Positions 1 to 11,738 of a DNA stretch of 64,000 bases are shown here, one piece after another; position 1 is the stretch's first letter, and every line of letters begins with the position of its first letter. The DNA comes from Phytophthora colocasiae (Eukaryota > Oomycota > Peronosporomycetes > Peronosporales > Peronosporaceae), in contig JAGKQI010000098.1 of the NCBI GenBank assembly GCA_018806915.1, positions 248,001 through 312,000 on the forward strand, given 5' to 3'. The notes beneath the pieces are model-generated. The model was given only the letters and a program-made list of their open reading frames with translations. It was not told where the DNA came from and did not search any database. A program made the position numbers and the translations under genes.

Positions 1-570
1 ATCTTGAGCCGATTCCGTACTTAACCGAAGCTTGATCTTGCACTTAACCGAAGCTTGATCTCGCCTTAACCGAAGCTTGATCGCGCAGCTTTGATCCTCG
101 CATCCGATCAGGCCACAAGAAGAGTCTGCGTCGCGCCTGCTGATCCGCTGATCTCGTACTTATACGGGAGAGGATCATTGCGCGATCTTGCGTGATCTCG
201 CTTCGTCGCCGCCCAGGAAGTTGGATCGTGCTGTTAGAGGCTTCGGGGCGCCAGGGTAAGCTGATCATGCTCGCTTGGGGCCCCGTCATCGTTGATCGCG
301 CGAGAACATCCTTGATTTCCATTCTTCCTCCGGCAGGATTCGGATCACCCACGGACACCACGGCAGGATTCGGATCACCCACGAACACCGCTCCACTTGC
401 TTCTTCGCCGGTGTCTCCGTTGCCTGTTCCCGGCGGGACCCATCGTACCTTCGTCTGATTCGACCCAGATCTGGCGATCACAGGTCCCCCCTGTCGCTCG
501 TTCCGACTCTATTCGGGTTCGTGGCTGACATCGCCTCTCCGGGCAAATTTTTTTCGTCCGCGTCACCACA
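1..570 (-). mobile_element. 3' LTR of element A (partial)
   Basis: This stretch matches 12466-13048 nearly base for base and ends at the same CACCACA terminus (570 versus 13048). It begins inside the LTR, since the other copy is 1310 bp. It holds three copies of a 23-bp repeat (18 to about 84) where the 5' LTR has six, and has about 65 bp (about 84-150) absent from the other copy. A short frame that starts here with GTG at 521 runs out of the LTR into the antisense gene, but the first ATG (674) lies outside the LTR. Confidence 0.93.
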
Positions 571-582
571 TCCGCCCCCAGC
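571..582 (-). promoter_or_regulatory. Polypurine tract of element A
   Basis: On the minus strand a purine run of the type GGGGGCGGA abuts the TGTGGTG start of the 3' LTR. This is the expected position for the plus-strand DNA primer in an LTR retrotransposon. Confidence 0.65.
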
Positions 583-673
583 ACGTAAGTTGAGCTGCCG
601 CAGCTCACTTCGGGTTTATTTCCACATTCACCACCTGGAACACAAATCGTTCAAGCGCCACCACTCTCTCGAA

Positions 674-3475
674 ATGTCCGATCCGCCTTCCTCGCCCCCC
701 TTGACGCCGAGAACGCCCTCGAGCGAGCACTCGATCCGATCCGCCCGATCCACGGCCTCCCGCTTCTCAACCCCCGGGGTAAACCCTGAGCTGGTCACCT
801 TGCAAGCGAGGCTGGCCCATAGCCAACGGATACGCGAGACCTTGAGTCGCGATCGGGACCACCTGGACGACACCGTTCGCCGGTTGCGATCCGACATGGA
901 GGATATGGAGCGCTTCCGGGACGACCAAGCGGAGGAGATTTTGCGGCTGAACGCCGAAATCGCTCATCTGCGATCGAGAACCGGAGATGCTATCGGTGGG
1001 GACGCGATCGCTGCCTTGCAGGATCAGCGGGCCCAGCACGACGCCGAACGACGGGAGTCTGAGCAGCGACTGGCCCGGATCCAGGCGCGGCTAGACTCTG
1101 CGCTCGAGGATCTCGACTTCCGGCTGGCCGAACTTCGCATAGCCGGGGAGACGGAGATTGAACTCCGGGATGAGCTTCAGGATCGCGAACGGGAGCTCGC
1201 CGCCGTGCGTCATGACCTGACCCTCACTCAGCGTAGCCTTGATCGCTGGCAGAGGAACGATTCCTCCCAAGGTCCACAAGCGGCTATGGCCATGCCTGCT
1301 GATCAGACTCGCCCGACGGCAGAGAAAGCTCGGTTGAGGTTGGAGTTGACGCGGACCCAAGCGGAGTTACTCGCCGCTCGAGCCGAAGTCGCGTATCTGG
1401 AACGCGAGGCAGAGGATCACCAGGTTGAACTGGCTCGGGCACACCTCGCCTTGGAGGACGTATCCGCCCCGGATTCTCGCGCTCCGCCTCTGGGTGCAAC
1501 CGCCGATGCCGCCGCCGTATCCAGCCTGGAGCAAGATCTGGCAGACGCCTTGGGGAATCTGGAAATAATCCAGCACGACCGGGACCAGCTCTCCGTCCAG
1601 CATCGTGCCGCCATTGCCGAGCGGGATCAGGCCGTCGCAGACCTGGATCAGGCCCGCCTCGACCGGGATCAGGCAATGCAAGATCTCAATCGAGTAACGG
1701 TAGACCGTGATCGAATCCAGGTCGACCTGGACGATGCCACCCAAGATCGTTTGTCTGCCCTCGCAGACGCCGACGTGGCTCGTTCCGCCCGGGATGCGGC
1801 GACACAGGAACTCGACCAACTCCAGCGACAGAACGCGGAGCTTCGACAGGCTCACCAAGAGCTGGACGCTGATTATGCCGAAGCCGAACAACAGCTGCAC
1901 CACGCCGAGGATTCCTCTGCTCGGTTGTCCTCGTGGATCGCGGATCGACGGGCGGCTCGTGCCACCAAAGATCTCGAAGCGCCTCCGCTTCCCCGGCCGT
2001 TCCTCCTTCCTCACGCAAGCGTCCGGCTCGGAGCACCTCAGCTCCCCGTGATCTAAAACCTGCAGCTACCGAAGCTCCCGGGTCAACCCAGCCTGTCACA
2101 CCCACGGTGGTCCCGACCCCGGCAGGATCAACGGCGAGTCCGCTGGATCTGTTGGCGGATCAAGCTTCTGAGCAAGCCGGAGGGGAGGAAACCGACACTC
2201 CAGCCCCTGATCCGACCCCAGCGCCTACGGATCAGTCCGGATCGCTCCCCGCCGAGGGTGATTCGCCGGATGAGGACGAGGAAGACTCCGACTACGATCC
2301 CCAGCACCCATTCTCATCGCCGTCCGAAGAGGACGAAAGTCCAGAACCCAGCAATGGAACTAGTTCTGAAGCCGAATCGGAACGTTCCAACGAGGCGGAG
2401 GACTCCGAGGAGGACGAGACTCTACACATGGGCCGCCAACAGTCTATCTCGACGCACCGGCGCGAGTCCGGTCAGGTTCCGAGATCCGGACCTTCTGGCA
2501 CCCGTGGATCGGGGTCTCCGGACGGCTCAAGCCCATCTCCAGATGGATCAAGTCCGCCGTCTCCAGGATCACCTCCGGGTTCCCCGTCACCGCCGCCACC
2601 TCCTTCCGGCGGTTCCTCGCCCCCGGGCTCCGACCACCCCTGTTCCCGGTCGCCTCTTTCATTCCAGGGTACGATCGGCAGCGTACCTTCGCGGCCGCTG
2701 ACATCGTGCCGTGGGATCCGCAGGTGATCGGGCAGTATTCGATCGTGGGTCTGATCGCCAGTTCTCTGGGCAAACGGTTGTTGATCCCTTCGGTTGGCTG
2801 TTCCCTTCCCAGATACAGGCTGGGCCTGCACCGACCCCCCGCACCGAATACCTCCACGAGTTGATCACGGGCGTGAACGTGCTTGATCTGCTGGCTCTGG
2901 AGCCGTGGAACGACTTCGCGAACCCGGGTCCCCTTACGTTCGACCTCGATCTGCATGAGAGGGAGGGAACACCCCTCGCGGCCGTGGCCGCCACCTATCG
3001 CGTTCTGGAGGAACGGCACCGTCAAGCATTTTGGGAGGCCACCCACAACTTCGAGATCACCTCTGCCATGCAGGATGCGGATCTTGAACTGCAGCGGTAT
3101 TACGTTGCTCGCAAGGCCCGGCGGAGTCGGGCTGGGTCTGCTTGGCGCCAATTCCTCGCCTCCTTCCCCGCCATAATGCGCGATCAGTGGTTCGATCTCG
3201 ACATCCTGCTGGATCCGTTCTTCCTTCACCTCCCCATTCCGTCGGTGGATGTGGTTCGTTGGTATCCCGGCGTGGTCTCTCGGCGTGCCAACCTGGCGGA
3301 TCCCAACGCGAACGTCCCAGAGCCGGCGAACCTGATCGAGGCTCTGGAGGAGTGTGACGAGGCGGATCCGTGGCGTAACCAGTATCGGCAAGACCCGGTC
3401 AACCATCCCGCTACCAGGATTCCCCGACTTATCGGCAAGTTCAATCCTCCTCCCGCTGGGGCCGCTTCTCCGTAA
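674..3475 (+). pseudogene. Antisense accessory gene of element A, broken by two frameshifts
   Basis: Three successive open frames (to 2056, 1933-2727, 2711-3475) make one gene running against gag-pol. I chose ATG 674 because upstream codons lie in the LTR. Order: Ser/Pro-rich N terminus; a long heptad-rich coiled coil of about 350 residues full of Asp, Arg, Gln and Leu; an acidic stretch (DEDEEDSDYD); a Pro/Ser/Gly-rich linker; and a C-terminal domain containing HEREGTPLAA and, at 3023-3046, QAFWEATH. That core recurs in the antisense genes of elements B and C, so I infer a conserved retrotransposon-encoded protein. No catalytic motif is recognisable and the function is unknown. It converges with pol, with about 350 bp between stop codons. 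Expression would need transcription inward from the 3' LTR. Confidence 0.75.
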
Positions 3476-3827
3476 GTCGTGCGAACTTCGATCACTTGCA
3501 GCAAGGCTCGGGGCTTCTCCCCGAGTTCGGATTCGGAACCCCTTCCAGGGCCGTTCTACATTCTTCCATCTCCATTCGTAATTCTCATAATCTCCACTCG
3601 TAATCCGTAATCTCCATTCTCACAGTCATTCCATCGTACTCTATCATTTTAGGAATGTGATCCCCTTTCATCTCCATCTCGACATCCCGGATCACCATCT
3701 TCCACCGTCAAATTCCCTACGCACATGCATATACACAAATATAAAACTCTCGCTTTGATCTGGATTCTCCTCCACATCAGTTTCTTCGATCCCGGCGAGG
3801 TAACCCTGTCACCTCGCCTGGCTTCCC
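3476..3827. other. Convergent intergenic region of element A
   Basis: This lies between the stop codons of the antisense gene (plus) and pol (minus). It has no open frame of note and repeats short phrases such as attctca and gtaatctcca. It is a likely site for 3' ends of both transcripts, by position only. Confidence 0.5.
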
Positions 3828-5110
3828 TTACACTTCTTCGTGCGACTGCATCACGCCGAACCGGTTCCGATTAGCGTGGTCACGTAGGAACGCGCTCAAT
3901 ATGGCCCCACAGTTAAGATCAGCTTCGTCGACCCACGTTGGCTCATCATAACCGACCCAGTGCACCAGGAACTCACGATAGATCCGGCCGTAGCGAGTTC
4001 GTTTCCCACTTCGCATGTCCGAGATCCGTTCGACTTCGTACTCATCGGCATCCAGATCTGGAACCCAACTGTCCTCCGGAAGGAGGATCTCATCGAAATC
4101 GAGCCGATCTGCTTCATCTACCGTCAACTCGATCTGCGGTCGATCTGGGAAATTCCGTACCAGCTTTAGCTTAGAAACATGAACCACCGGAAAGATATGG
4201 TAATCAGAGCCCGCGATCTCCAGCTTGATCGTGAATTCATTGAGCTTCTCTGCAACACGGAACGGGCCATGCCAAAGGTGGGCGAGTTTACGGGCATACC
4301 CTTCCTTCACACGATCTAGGTATAGCCAAACTCGTGATCCAGCTTCGATCTGATGCGGATCGACATCCTCATTGTGCCGATCAGCTCGGTCCGCGATCGC
4401 CTCTCGCAGCTTAGCGTTGACCTGTTCTCTCGACTGCTGGTAGTATCTCTGAACGCGATATCTCCACCGTCTTGGATCGCGATCGTGGCGTCTGGTCGAC
4501 CCGATCGGGATCGTTGCTTCCAACGTCGATCTTGGATCCCATCCGTGTACCAAATAGTGAGGGGTATCTCCCGGACCCGATCGTGAGCCGTGTTAATGGC
4601 GAAAGTCAATCTCTCCGCATATTCATCCCAGTCCTTTTGATCGAGATCTTGAACATACATCTTGATTGCCCTAGTGGCCGTTTGCACCATCCGTTCCGCA
4701 GTCCCATTGGCCTGTGGTCGGTAGGCCATCGTCGCCCGTTGTCGCTGCCCCAGGATCCTATTAAACGATCTGAAGAAGTCGGACATGAAGCCCGGCTCTC
4801 GATCGTGCCTGATCATCTCGCTAGCGCCAAATCTGCGGAACACGCATTCTTCATAAGATTCCGCGACGGTCTGAGCCGATCGGGAGGAACTAGCCTTTGC
4901 GATCACATATCCCGTGAACAGATCCACCCAGATCAGCAGTTCAGTATTGCCTTTGTTAGATCTGGGCAGAGAGGGTATGTGATCCATCGCTATGATCTGG
5001 AATGGGTATGTAGCTTGCAGATTCCCAGGTGACTCGCCCCGGATCGTGGGTCTCCCCTTTCCGGTCTCGCAGTCTACACACTCGCCTACGTATCGCTGCA
5101 CACTCCGATA
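3828..5110 (-). pseudogene. pol: Element A pol: integrase core, C-terminal domain and chromodomain
   Basis: Continuation of pol after the TAA at 5111-5113. The first frame (to about 4560) starts with the second half of the integrase zinc finger (CVDC) and shows the DDE core: MDHIPS, RHDREPGF and the Glu in ANGTAERM. A frameshift near 4556 moves to the frame holding the GPY/F-like region (KLAHLWHGPFRV) and, from about 4070 down, a chromodomain (YEVERI...FLVHWVGYDEPTW) that ends in a tail close to that of element B. Integrase would insert cDNA and the chromodomain would steer it to chromatin; the frameshift and stop make this copy nonfunctional. Confidence 0.85.
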
Positions 5111-7150
5111 TTATCCCCTCCAGTGGAAATGATCTCGGATCCGCTGATAAGTGCGTCCGATCCCTTGATGTCCCCCTTCCAGAGTCGTATGGTAGTGGTG
5201 GAGGACATCCTGCTGTAGCGTTTCTGGAACCACGAGTCTCATCAGGCGGTCGCGATCACCTCTTGATCTCGGCCCTGGTGGGCAATAAAACAACAGATCC
5301 TGTTCATCTACCTCGTACTCAGAAGCGATCTTGGCGTAGGATCCAGACTCGGCTCGAGTAAGATCCGCGATCTGCCCAGCCAGGTACTTCTTTAGTCCGG
5401 CGATCCAGACCTCCTCGTCCTGGGCTCGCCTGATCCGATCCACTCGCATCTCCCGGATCAGTTCCTCTCGCAGGACGGCGGCATCGGGTCGCGCTCGGGC
5501 TGCACCCGTGGCTACGGCCGACACTTGCACCGTTCGATCTTCAACTCGAGGGATCAACACCTCATCAAGCCGATTTAGGGTGACCAGATCGCACCGATCT
5601 GCTTCATCGTGGACCTCGATCCCGCTTCCTCGCTGCAGCGCGGCACTCGCCAAGCTGTCTGCGCTCCCATTCCAGTCTCTCTTCACATGGACTAGCTCAT
5701 GATCTCCCCAATTCCGCAAGTGATTTAGCACCTTCTGTTTCAGTAACGTCAATCCTGGCGCCTTGCAGTCGATCTCGCCCCGAACTTGTCGGATCACTAG
5801 GTTCGAATCGCCACAAATGACCAAACGGCGGCGTTCTAACTGTGCGATCATGCCAAGACCTAGCAAGAGCCCACGGTATTCCGCTTCATTGACAGTAAGA
5901 CTCTCCGCATAGTCTGATCTAGCTTTGATCACTTTCCACTCCGGCAAACTCCACACGATCGCGCTGAAAGCGCCTCCTCCTCGTTTCACGCGTGCCGAAC
6001 CGTCGAAACTTACTACCCATAGCTCCTCGCCTGGATCTACGGTGGGAATCGGCATCTGGATCTTACGCCTTGGTTCCTTCTGTGGCGCGATCGCGATCAG
6101 GGCTTCGTCGATCTCCGATCTAGGCGTTATATTAGCTGCGATCGCCCCCAGTATCTCATCCTCTCCCTTCGTACACTTCGTGATCTCGAGTGTCCATGGG
6201 GACAGGAGAGCAGACCATTGTCCCAGACGCCCTTGAAGGCCGGCAGACTTGAACAGCCAGGCAAGCGTGGAGTGTCTGGTTAGGACCTTGATCCGACGTC
6301 CCACCAACAGGGTGTAGTGTAGATCCAGGATCCGAAGTAGAGCCAACACCTCCTTTTCGGCAACATTATAGTTTAACTCGTTCGTCTTCAAGGTTCGGCT
6401 GGCAAACGCGACCGGGTGGTAGATCTGGTCGTGTTTCTGCATTAGTGCGGCGGAAATCGCCCAGTCACTGGCATACACGATCAACACGGGTAACTTTGTC
6501 ATGTCGAAGTGACGAAGGATCGGGGTCGACGCGATCTTGGTTTTCAAGGCTGTAAACGCCCTGTGTGCCCTACCCCACCTTTCGTCGCCAGCTCTTTGGG
6601 CCAGATTGGCTCCGACCTTGCTTGAACAGGGGGGAGGCGTCGCCCCCAAGTTAAGATCCGGCGTACTATTCCCCTTTTGAGTCAAGGTGTCGGGTGATCC
6701 ATCTTGATTCGACTTAAGCGCAACGGGATCTCGATTGATCGGGTCCGTACTATCCATGATCTTTCGAAGATCTGGTCGCTTCTTCAGTTCTGCGAACTCC
6801 ACTTCACGTAGTTCATATAGGACCGATGCATAGATCGCATAATCCTCGATGAACCGACTATAGTAATTCAAACTTCCCAGGAACGATTGCATGGATCGGA
6901 GCGACCCAGGGAATGGCAGATCCGTCAGAGACTTCAGGTCTTTCGGTTTTGCCTCCAATCCGTCGATCGACACTTTGTGTCCGAGATATTCCACCTTATC
7001 CATGCCCCAGAAGCTCTTCGCCACACTGATCGAGAGATTCCACTTATCACAGGCCTCCAATAGGTCTTCCACCCGATCGCACATTTGATCCCATGTTCCA
7101 GCCGTGATCAAGATATCGTCGATGTAAGATCTCCGTCCTAGAACCGACGG
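5111..7150 (-). pseudogene. pol: Element A pol: RT catalytic half, dual RNase H, integrase zinc finger start
   Basis: The frame begins just before the RT catalytic SYIDDI and continues through the thumb (FLGSLNYYSRFIED). Next comes a Ty3-type RNase H whose first catalytic Asp is replaced (YASDWAIS) and whose usual TDH is TRH, then a second RNase H of the cellular/archaeal type with FDGSA, NEAEYRG, CGDSNLVI and HVKRDWNGSADSLA, which retains the acidic residues. It ends with the HH half of the integrase zinc finger (HYHTTLEGGHQG) at an in-frame TAA (5111-5113). Element B has a sense codon there, so I read the TAA as a nonsense mutation. Confidence 0.88.
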
Positions 7151-8118
7151 GCGACCAGGATCTTCCGGGACCCTGATTCAAACACATCTGTAGAGTCTTT
7201 CGTATTCCCTGACTGGGAGATCTTCAAAAATCCATATAGGGCGTTGTCCACAAGACGTTGATAGATCTGAGGGGCGTTCTTCAGCCCGAACGGCATGCGA
7301 TTCCACTCGAAGAGGCCGAACGGGGTGATGAAAGCTGAGATCGCGCGAGCTCGATCGGTCATTGATACGACCCAGAATCCACTCGCCATCTCTAATGAAC
7401 AGTACCACAGAACTTTGTCAAGATCTTCTAACAGGTCATTGATCAGAGGCATTGGGTAGATCATCAGCCTCGTGAGACCGTTCACCAGCCGATAATCGAT
7501 ACATAGTCGGATGTCTACACCGTTCTTCTTGATGATCACCACGATCGGCGATGCCCATGGCGAGGTCGATGGCCGGATGATCTTGGCAGCTAGGAGTCCT
7601 TTGATGAGATCCGATACTTTCTCGCGGAACTGTGGCGCCACCTTTCGGACTCGTTGTGCGATCGGCTTTGCATCACCCACGTCGATATCGCATATAACAC
7701 CCTTGGCCGCTGGAGGAAGTGCGTTTCCCTTTCCGATCAGGAGATGTCGCTTCTTCCAAATAATCTGTCGAAGTTTCTCGATCTCTTCCGGGGTAGCCGA
7801 TCCCGGATTCCCTACTTGTAGATCTTCAATCCTGACTTCTTCGGTGGTGGAAATCTGGATCTCCGGTACTACTGCGAGATTATCGGCTAGATCTTCGGCC
7901 GAAAAATCGCCACTTTCGTGTAAGTGGGTCTGATCAGCGTTCTCGATCCCTTCAGGAGATGTCGGATCCGGTTCATCCGTTGATTGATCACGCAGCCTAT
8001 CGTCCTTGGCTGTCAAGATCGGGGTGTCTTTAACCATGGGGACGGCATCGGCGTCGGATACATGTTGGATCTCGATTTGAAAATCTGGTTTTTCTGTTTT
8101 TACCTCGATTTCCTCTTC
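7138..8118 (-). pseudogene. pol: Element A pol: linker and RT fingers/palm N half
   Basis: This is open after the TGA at 8119-8121 in the same frame as the protease segment, so the TGA is an internal nonsense codon. It contains the RT signatures IRLCIDYRLVN, SLEMASGFW and RMPFGLKNAP. The frame ends at a TAG near 7138, where the sequence must shift frame to reach YIDD. About 45 residues separate FGLKNAP from YIDD, more than the roughly 25 usual in Gypsy RTs; element B has a still longer insert at the same place. Confidence 0.86.
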
Positions 8119-9516
8119 TCATGTCCGATCTGTCCGACCTGGGGCCTGATCTGGCAAGCTCTCATTCGTCTCAGTCTCACCGCCCCCAGCTTCGCCACTC
8201 GGGGCCTTGTCGGAACTGAACGTGATCGGTGGGGTATCCATGGGATCCGGTCGGGGATCGATGAATGCGACCTTGACTTCGGCCGTATCGGTCGGTGATC
8301 GCGGTTCCAATGTCGATATTGGTGCAGGATCAGGATCGGTCTTGATTGCCCCACCTCGATGGAGTATAGATCGCGGCGTAACGTAGGTCGGCCGTTCGAC
8401 CGACGGTAAGGGGATCTCTACGGTTTCCTGAGGTTCCGGTCTTGCGTCCACTGTCGCTTCTAGAGCTAGATTCTGCCACTCCATGTAACGCCGGGACCCG
8501 ACCGACACAAACCCGGGGTAGCGAGGAACTTTTTCTTGATCAAGTACCATCCCGACATGTAATCTGTGATCCAGTCGTAAAATCTTCTCGCTCAAATTCG
8601 TGATCACTAAGTACCGAGTTCGGCCGGGTCCATTTACCACGGTGGATACCCATTGGTCGCCTCTGTTCACCCACAATTTCTCCGTCGCCGATAATTTCAC
8701 TCTCGATGCGGCCTCTTCGGATCCCCCAACTGGGATATGTAGATCTTCTTCCAATTTTACCGATCTTACCTTCTCCCCGTATAATCTCTTGCGACCACTA
8801 AGTGGGATCCCCACTTCATTAGGTAAGCACATCGATCCCTTCGCAAGATCCATCCGGACCCTAGCCGGGATCATGAAATCCATACCCAGGATCGCATCTT
8901 GCCCGGATAGATCCCCGATCCAAATATCGAAAAAGTAGACCAGGTATCCTGCAAGCGTGATCTTGATCCTCGTTCTTCCCTCGGTGGTGTACACATTATC
9001 ACCGATCCCAACACACTCCTGTCTCTGACTAGTGTCAAAGTGGCACCCAACCTTACGAGCAAAGGTGGTATCCAAGATGGATACCTCGGCGCCAGTGTCC
9101 AGGAGCAAGATCGCTCTTTCATGATTAATCTTGCCTGAGATCTTGGCTTGGCGGAACCATTTTCCTGGTGCGTGGTATTTCCAGTAACCCCTGGATTCTC
9201 CTTTCTTGAGATCCAAGGCCACTTCCGCACCAGATCGCGAGAACTCATCGATCCGGGGAAGACTCGCGATCTTAGCAGTATACGAATGCAACTTACATGT
9301 ATTACCGCGCAGATCCGAATTCTCCCTATCTTGATTTCTCGATTTCTTGTTCACATATGCATAGATGCAGTACTCAGAACGCTCGGCTCGTACCGGTTTC
9401 CAAACCGGCGAGCGTCCTAGTTTAACATCTTTTCCACCTTCTCGGGAAACAGTCCGGCATGTCGGGTCGGATCGTACCACTTGCGGATCTGGTTGTAGAA
9501 TTCTTCCATGGGGCAT
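8119..9516 (-). CDS. pol: Element A pol: linker and retropepsin-like protease
   Basis: The frame overlaps the end of gag and is shifted by -1 relative to it, so it is probably entered by ribosomal frameshifting at 9420-9426. The segment that follows the shift begins LGRSPVWKPV. The aspartic protease active site is LLLDTGAEVSIL, followed by the flap-like region and ILGMDFMI. A proline/acid-rich linker leads to TGA 8119-8121, after which the same frame is open again. The protease would cleave Gag and Pol in the particle. The listed 5' limit is where the frame opens, not a start codon I believe in. Confidence 0.82.
   Translation of the reverse strand: MPHGRILQPDPQVVRSDPTCRTVSREGGKDVKLGRSPVWKPVRAERSEYCIYAYVNKKSRNQDRENSDLRGNTCKLHSYTAKIASLPRIDEFSRSGAEVALDLKKGESRGYWKYHAPGKWFRQAKISGKINHERAILLLDTGAEVSILDTTFARKVGCHFDTSQRQECVGIGDNVYTTEGRTRIKITLAGYLVYFFDIWIGDLSGQDAILGMDFMIPARVRMDLAKGSMCLPNEVGIPLSGRKRLYGEKVRSVKLEEDLHIPVGGSEEAASRVKLSATEKLWVNRGDQWVSTVVNGPGRTRYLVITNLSEKILRLDHRLHVGMVLDQEKVPRYPGFVSVGSRRYMEWQNLALEATVDARPEPQETVEIPLPSVERPTYVTPRSILHRGGAIKTDPDPAPISTLEPRSPTDTAEVKVAFIDPRPDPMDTPPITFSSDKAPSGEAGGGETETNESLPDQAPGRTDRT
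9379..9426 (-). promoter_or_regulatory. Programmed -1 frameshift signal at gag-pol junction of element A
   Basis: In the gag frame the last sense codons are TTA AAC preceded by G, giving the slippery heptamer G_TTA_AAC (9426-9420), then the gag stop TAG. After a 4-nt spacer an outer 7-bp stem pairs 9415-9409 (ACGCTCG) with 9385-9379 (CGAGCGT). Inside it, CCGGTTT (9408-9402) pairs with AAACCGG (9399-9393), followed by a 7-nt 3' bulge (9392-9386). Pol lies in the -1 frame. Element B has the same layout with different stem sequences, which supports pairing by covariation. Confidence 0.8.
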
Positions 9517-11620
9517 TCTCCAGCTTCATGGATCTCTCCACAACCACGGCATGTATATAGACAGCGATCCGTTGGGTGGCCCCTCTTTCCGCACTTGTCA
9601 CAGGTTAGACGTCTCCAGCAGTCCAGGTCCGTGTGCTTCCGCGACCCACAATGCGAACAGCGACCCCTATCGTGATCTGGTTGTCTGCGATCCGTGGTCC
9701 GGCCTCGGTCCTGCACGTTCGTGTGCGATCGCAACTGATCCTGTTGGTGGGGAGCGCCCCCAGCACCGATCGGCTTGTCTTCTGACGCGGCAAGATATAT
9801 CCTCCGGAGATCGCCTTCAGAATCGGATCCATCCGATCCGGATATTTCTTCTGATTCTGAGCTCGGATCTTGAGTTTGGATCGCCCGTACCACCGCTCGG
9901 GTGGGAGCTGCCGGGGCACTGGCCGGTGTCTTTTGTCTGTACTTCGATCCGAACGCAGATTTACGCTGCCTGCTTTTCGCCCGTTCCCGGGCACGGAGTA
10001 CCTCCTCCAGCTCCTCGACGTCACTCAGTCGGAGTAGGGTCAGCCGATCAGCTAACTCCGGATCTCCCAATGTCTCTATGTAGTGGTCCACATGTTCTCG
10101 GCGGGCCTTAGGGCTCCCGTCCTGATCTTCAGTCTAGCACGTAAAGCCGCCACGTTGAGCCGGTAGAGATAATCGAGAGGGGTTTCTTCCGATCGCTTGC
10201 GAGCGTGATAGTATTGCCACGCGACCGACATACCCAACCCACAATATTGGGTCTGGAAACTGTCCAACAGATCCGCCCACTTGGTTTTCGTCGTTCGACT
10301 GAGCTGCCTGTACCAGTTCCTTGCCGGTCCCACCATCAGATCTGCAAACGTGAGGCATTTCTCTTCTTCCGTAGCCTGATCGCGTTGGAACGCCGACTTG
10401 ACTTTACTGATCCAGGCCCGAGCGCGATCTTCGTCCAGATCTTTACCCGCAAAATCTTTCAGATCCGAGATCGCTGAGATCCGGACCCGCTGGATCATCG
10501 ACGATCCTCCTTGACCGATCGCCGCGGATGCGATCGTGGCTCGGCTCGACATCTGTCCCCCGGAACTTGGTATGCCCAGATCGTCCGAATCGTATTCCCA
10601 TGCATCCGGATCCGAGGCCGTGACGGACTCCATTTCAACATCTAACTCCCCTTTGATCGGCGATCGGGGTGTCGCGAGATTCCGTTCTTTCAAGAAACGA
10701 TCCATCGCCATTTGAAAGTAGTCGTCCAACTTGTTGCTCGATCCAGTGGAGTTAGTCGTCGGCGCGGTCTGGTCCGTCCGGATCCGGCGATTTTCTTGCT
10801 GATCGGGCATCTTGACCTCCAGCTTCGCAGCCACCGATCGTGTATCCTGTTTCTTCATACGCGATTTCAGGAACTTGGCGCCGGAGGGCCCTAACGACAT
10901 GCGTTGCAGCCTTCTCGGGCTATCTGAGTCTGGTTCCGAGGTCGCTGACGCGTAGCATGACGACCCAGTCTGATAGCCTGGGTCGGGCGTCAGTGGGCGC
11001 TCGCCGACCAAGATCTTGAGGGAATCGAATAGATCCTGGGTCGCAGATTGAATCGCTTGCAGCTCCAAGTCAAATAGAGAGTTCGGGTCGAACTCTCCAG
11101 CCACCAAACCAGCTTCTTGGAGCAGATCAAGTAGGATCTTCACCGCGTTCAGGCGGTCAGAGCTAGTCCGGAGCTTCGACACTGGTCCGGCGAGGTTACC
11201 GATCTGGCGGACTTGTATGATCGTGAGAACGGGATCGTTAAGCAAGGTCTCGCTTAGCCTCTTCCTGTAGTAGGCCTGCTCGATCGCATCCCTGGTGATC
11301 GTTGATCCTGGGTTGATCACATCTTCTGGCTCTGAGTCTGGAGCTTTCAATTTCGTCCGGGTGCTCTTGATCTTCTTTTTTTTGGTCGATCTTGAGGCAA
11401 CAGTGGACTTGGTGAGCAGATTAGGTTTCAGCTTTGCTGATTCCTTATCGCTCGTGTGCGGATCTCGATTCTCGTCGAGATCCGCAATGGCCCTCGACGG
11501 GGCCTGGGGAGGAATTCGAGGTTTTTCTTCGAGATCTGGATTGCGATCCAGGTCTGCCTCGTGCCTGTCAGTAGAGATCCTCCCAGAACTCTGCTGATCT
11601 GTGGATCTTTCTGTTTTCAT
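9417..11620 (-). pseudogene. gag: Element A gag: capsid-like domain and zinc knuckles, one frameshift
   Basis: I chose ATG 11620 (APMKTERS); the frame is open upstream, but only through the primer-binding site into the LTR. The N half is charged and Ser/Pro-rich. Near 10.45-10.1 kb is a Retrotrans_gag-type domain (ARAWISKVKSAFQ, ARNWYRQL, ETPLDYLYRLN). A frameshift near 10.1 kb breaks the frame; it resumes by 10091 with a Glu/Arg-rich helix and cysteine knuckles (CSHCGSRKHTDLDC, CDKCGKRGHPTDRC, then CRGCGEIHEAGEC), ending in KMLN at the frameshift site. Gag would form the particle and bind RNA. Confidence 0.85.
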
Positions 11621-11699
11621 CGGTGCCTCCGTCGATCCAACCTTCGTAGGCACTTCTTCCCCTTGTTCTTCTTTAATCTTGACATCTTCTTGGGACTCA

Positions 11700-11737
11700 C
11701 GGTGATATCCTCGGTTCGAATCCGGGCACGCGCACCA
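11700..11737 (-). promoter_or_regulatory. Primer-binding site of element A, unusually long
   Basis: One base inside the LTR, the minus strand reads TGGTGCGCGTGCCCGGATTC and continues to 11700. Its complement is the 3' end of a tRNA: T-arm with GGTTCGAATCC, a 7-nt acceptor strand, discriminator A and CCA. The 38 nt are identical to the site in element B. The pairing runs past the usual 18 nt through the T arm into the variable region; a short variable-arm look suggests a class II (Ser/Leu-type) tRNA, which I cannot confirm. Confidence 0.85.
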
Positions 11738-11738
11738 T

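Noticed and set aside
1284..2105. Minus-strand frames of 130-215 residues opposite the antisense gene of element A
   Set aside because: GC-rich shadows of the coiled-coil frame, with no family resemblance.
4472..5032. 186-residue plus frame opposite integrase of element A
   Set aside because: Shadow of the conserved integrase frame on minus.
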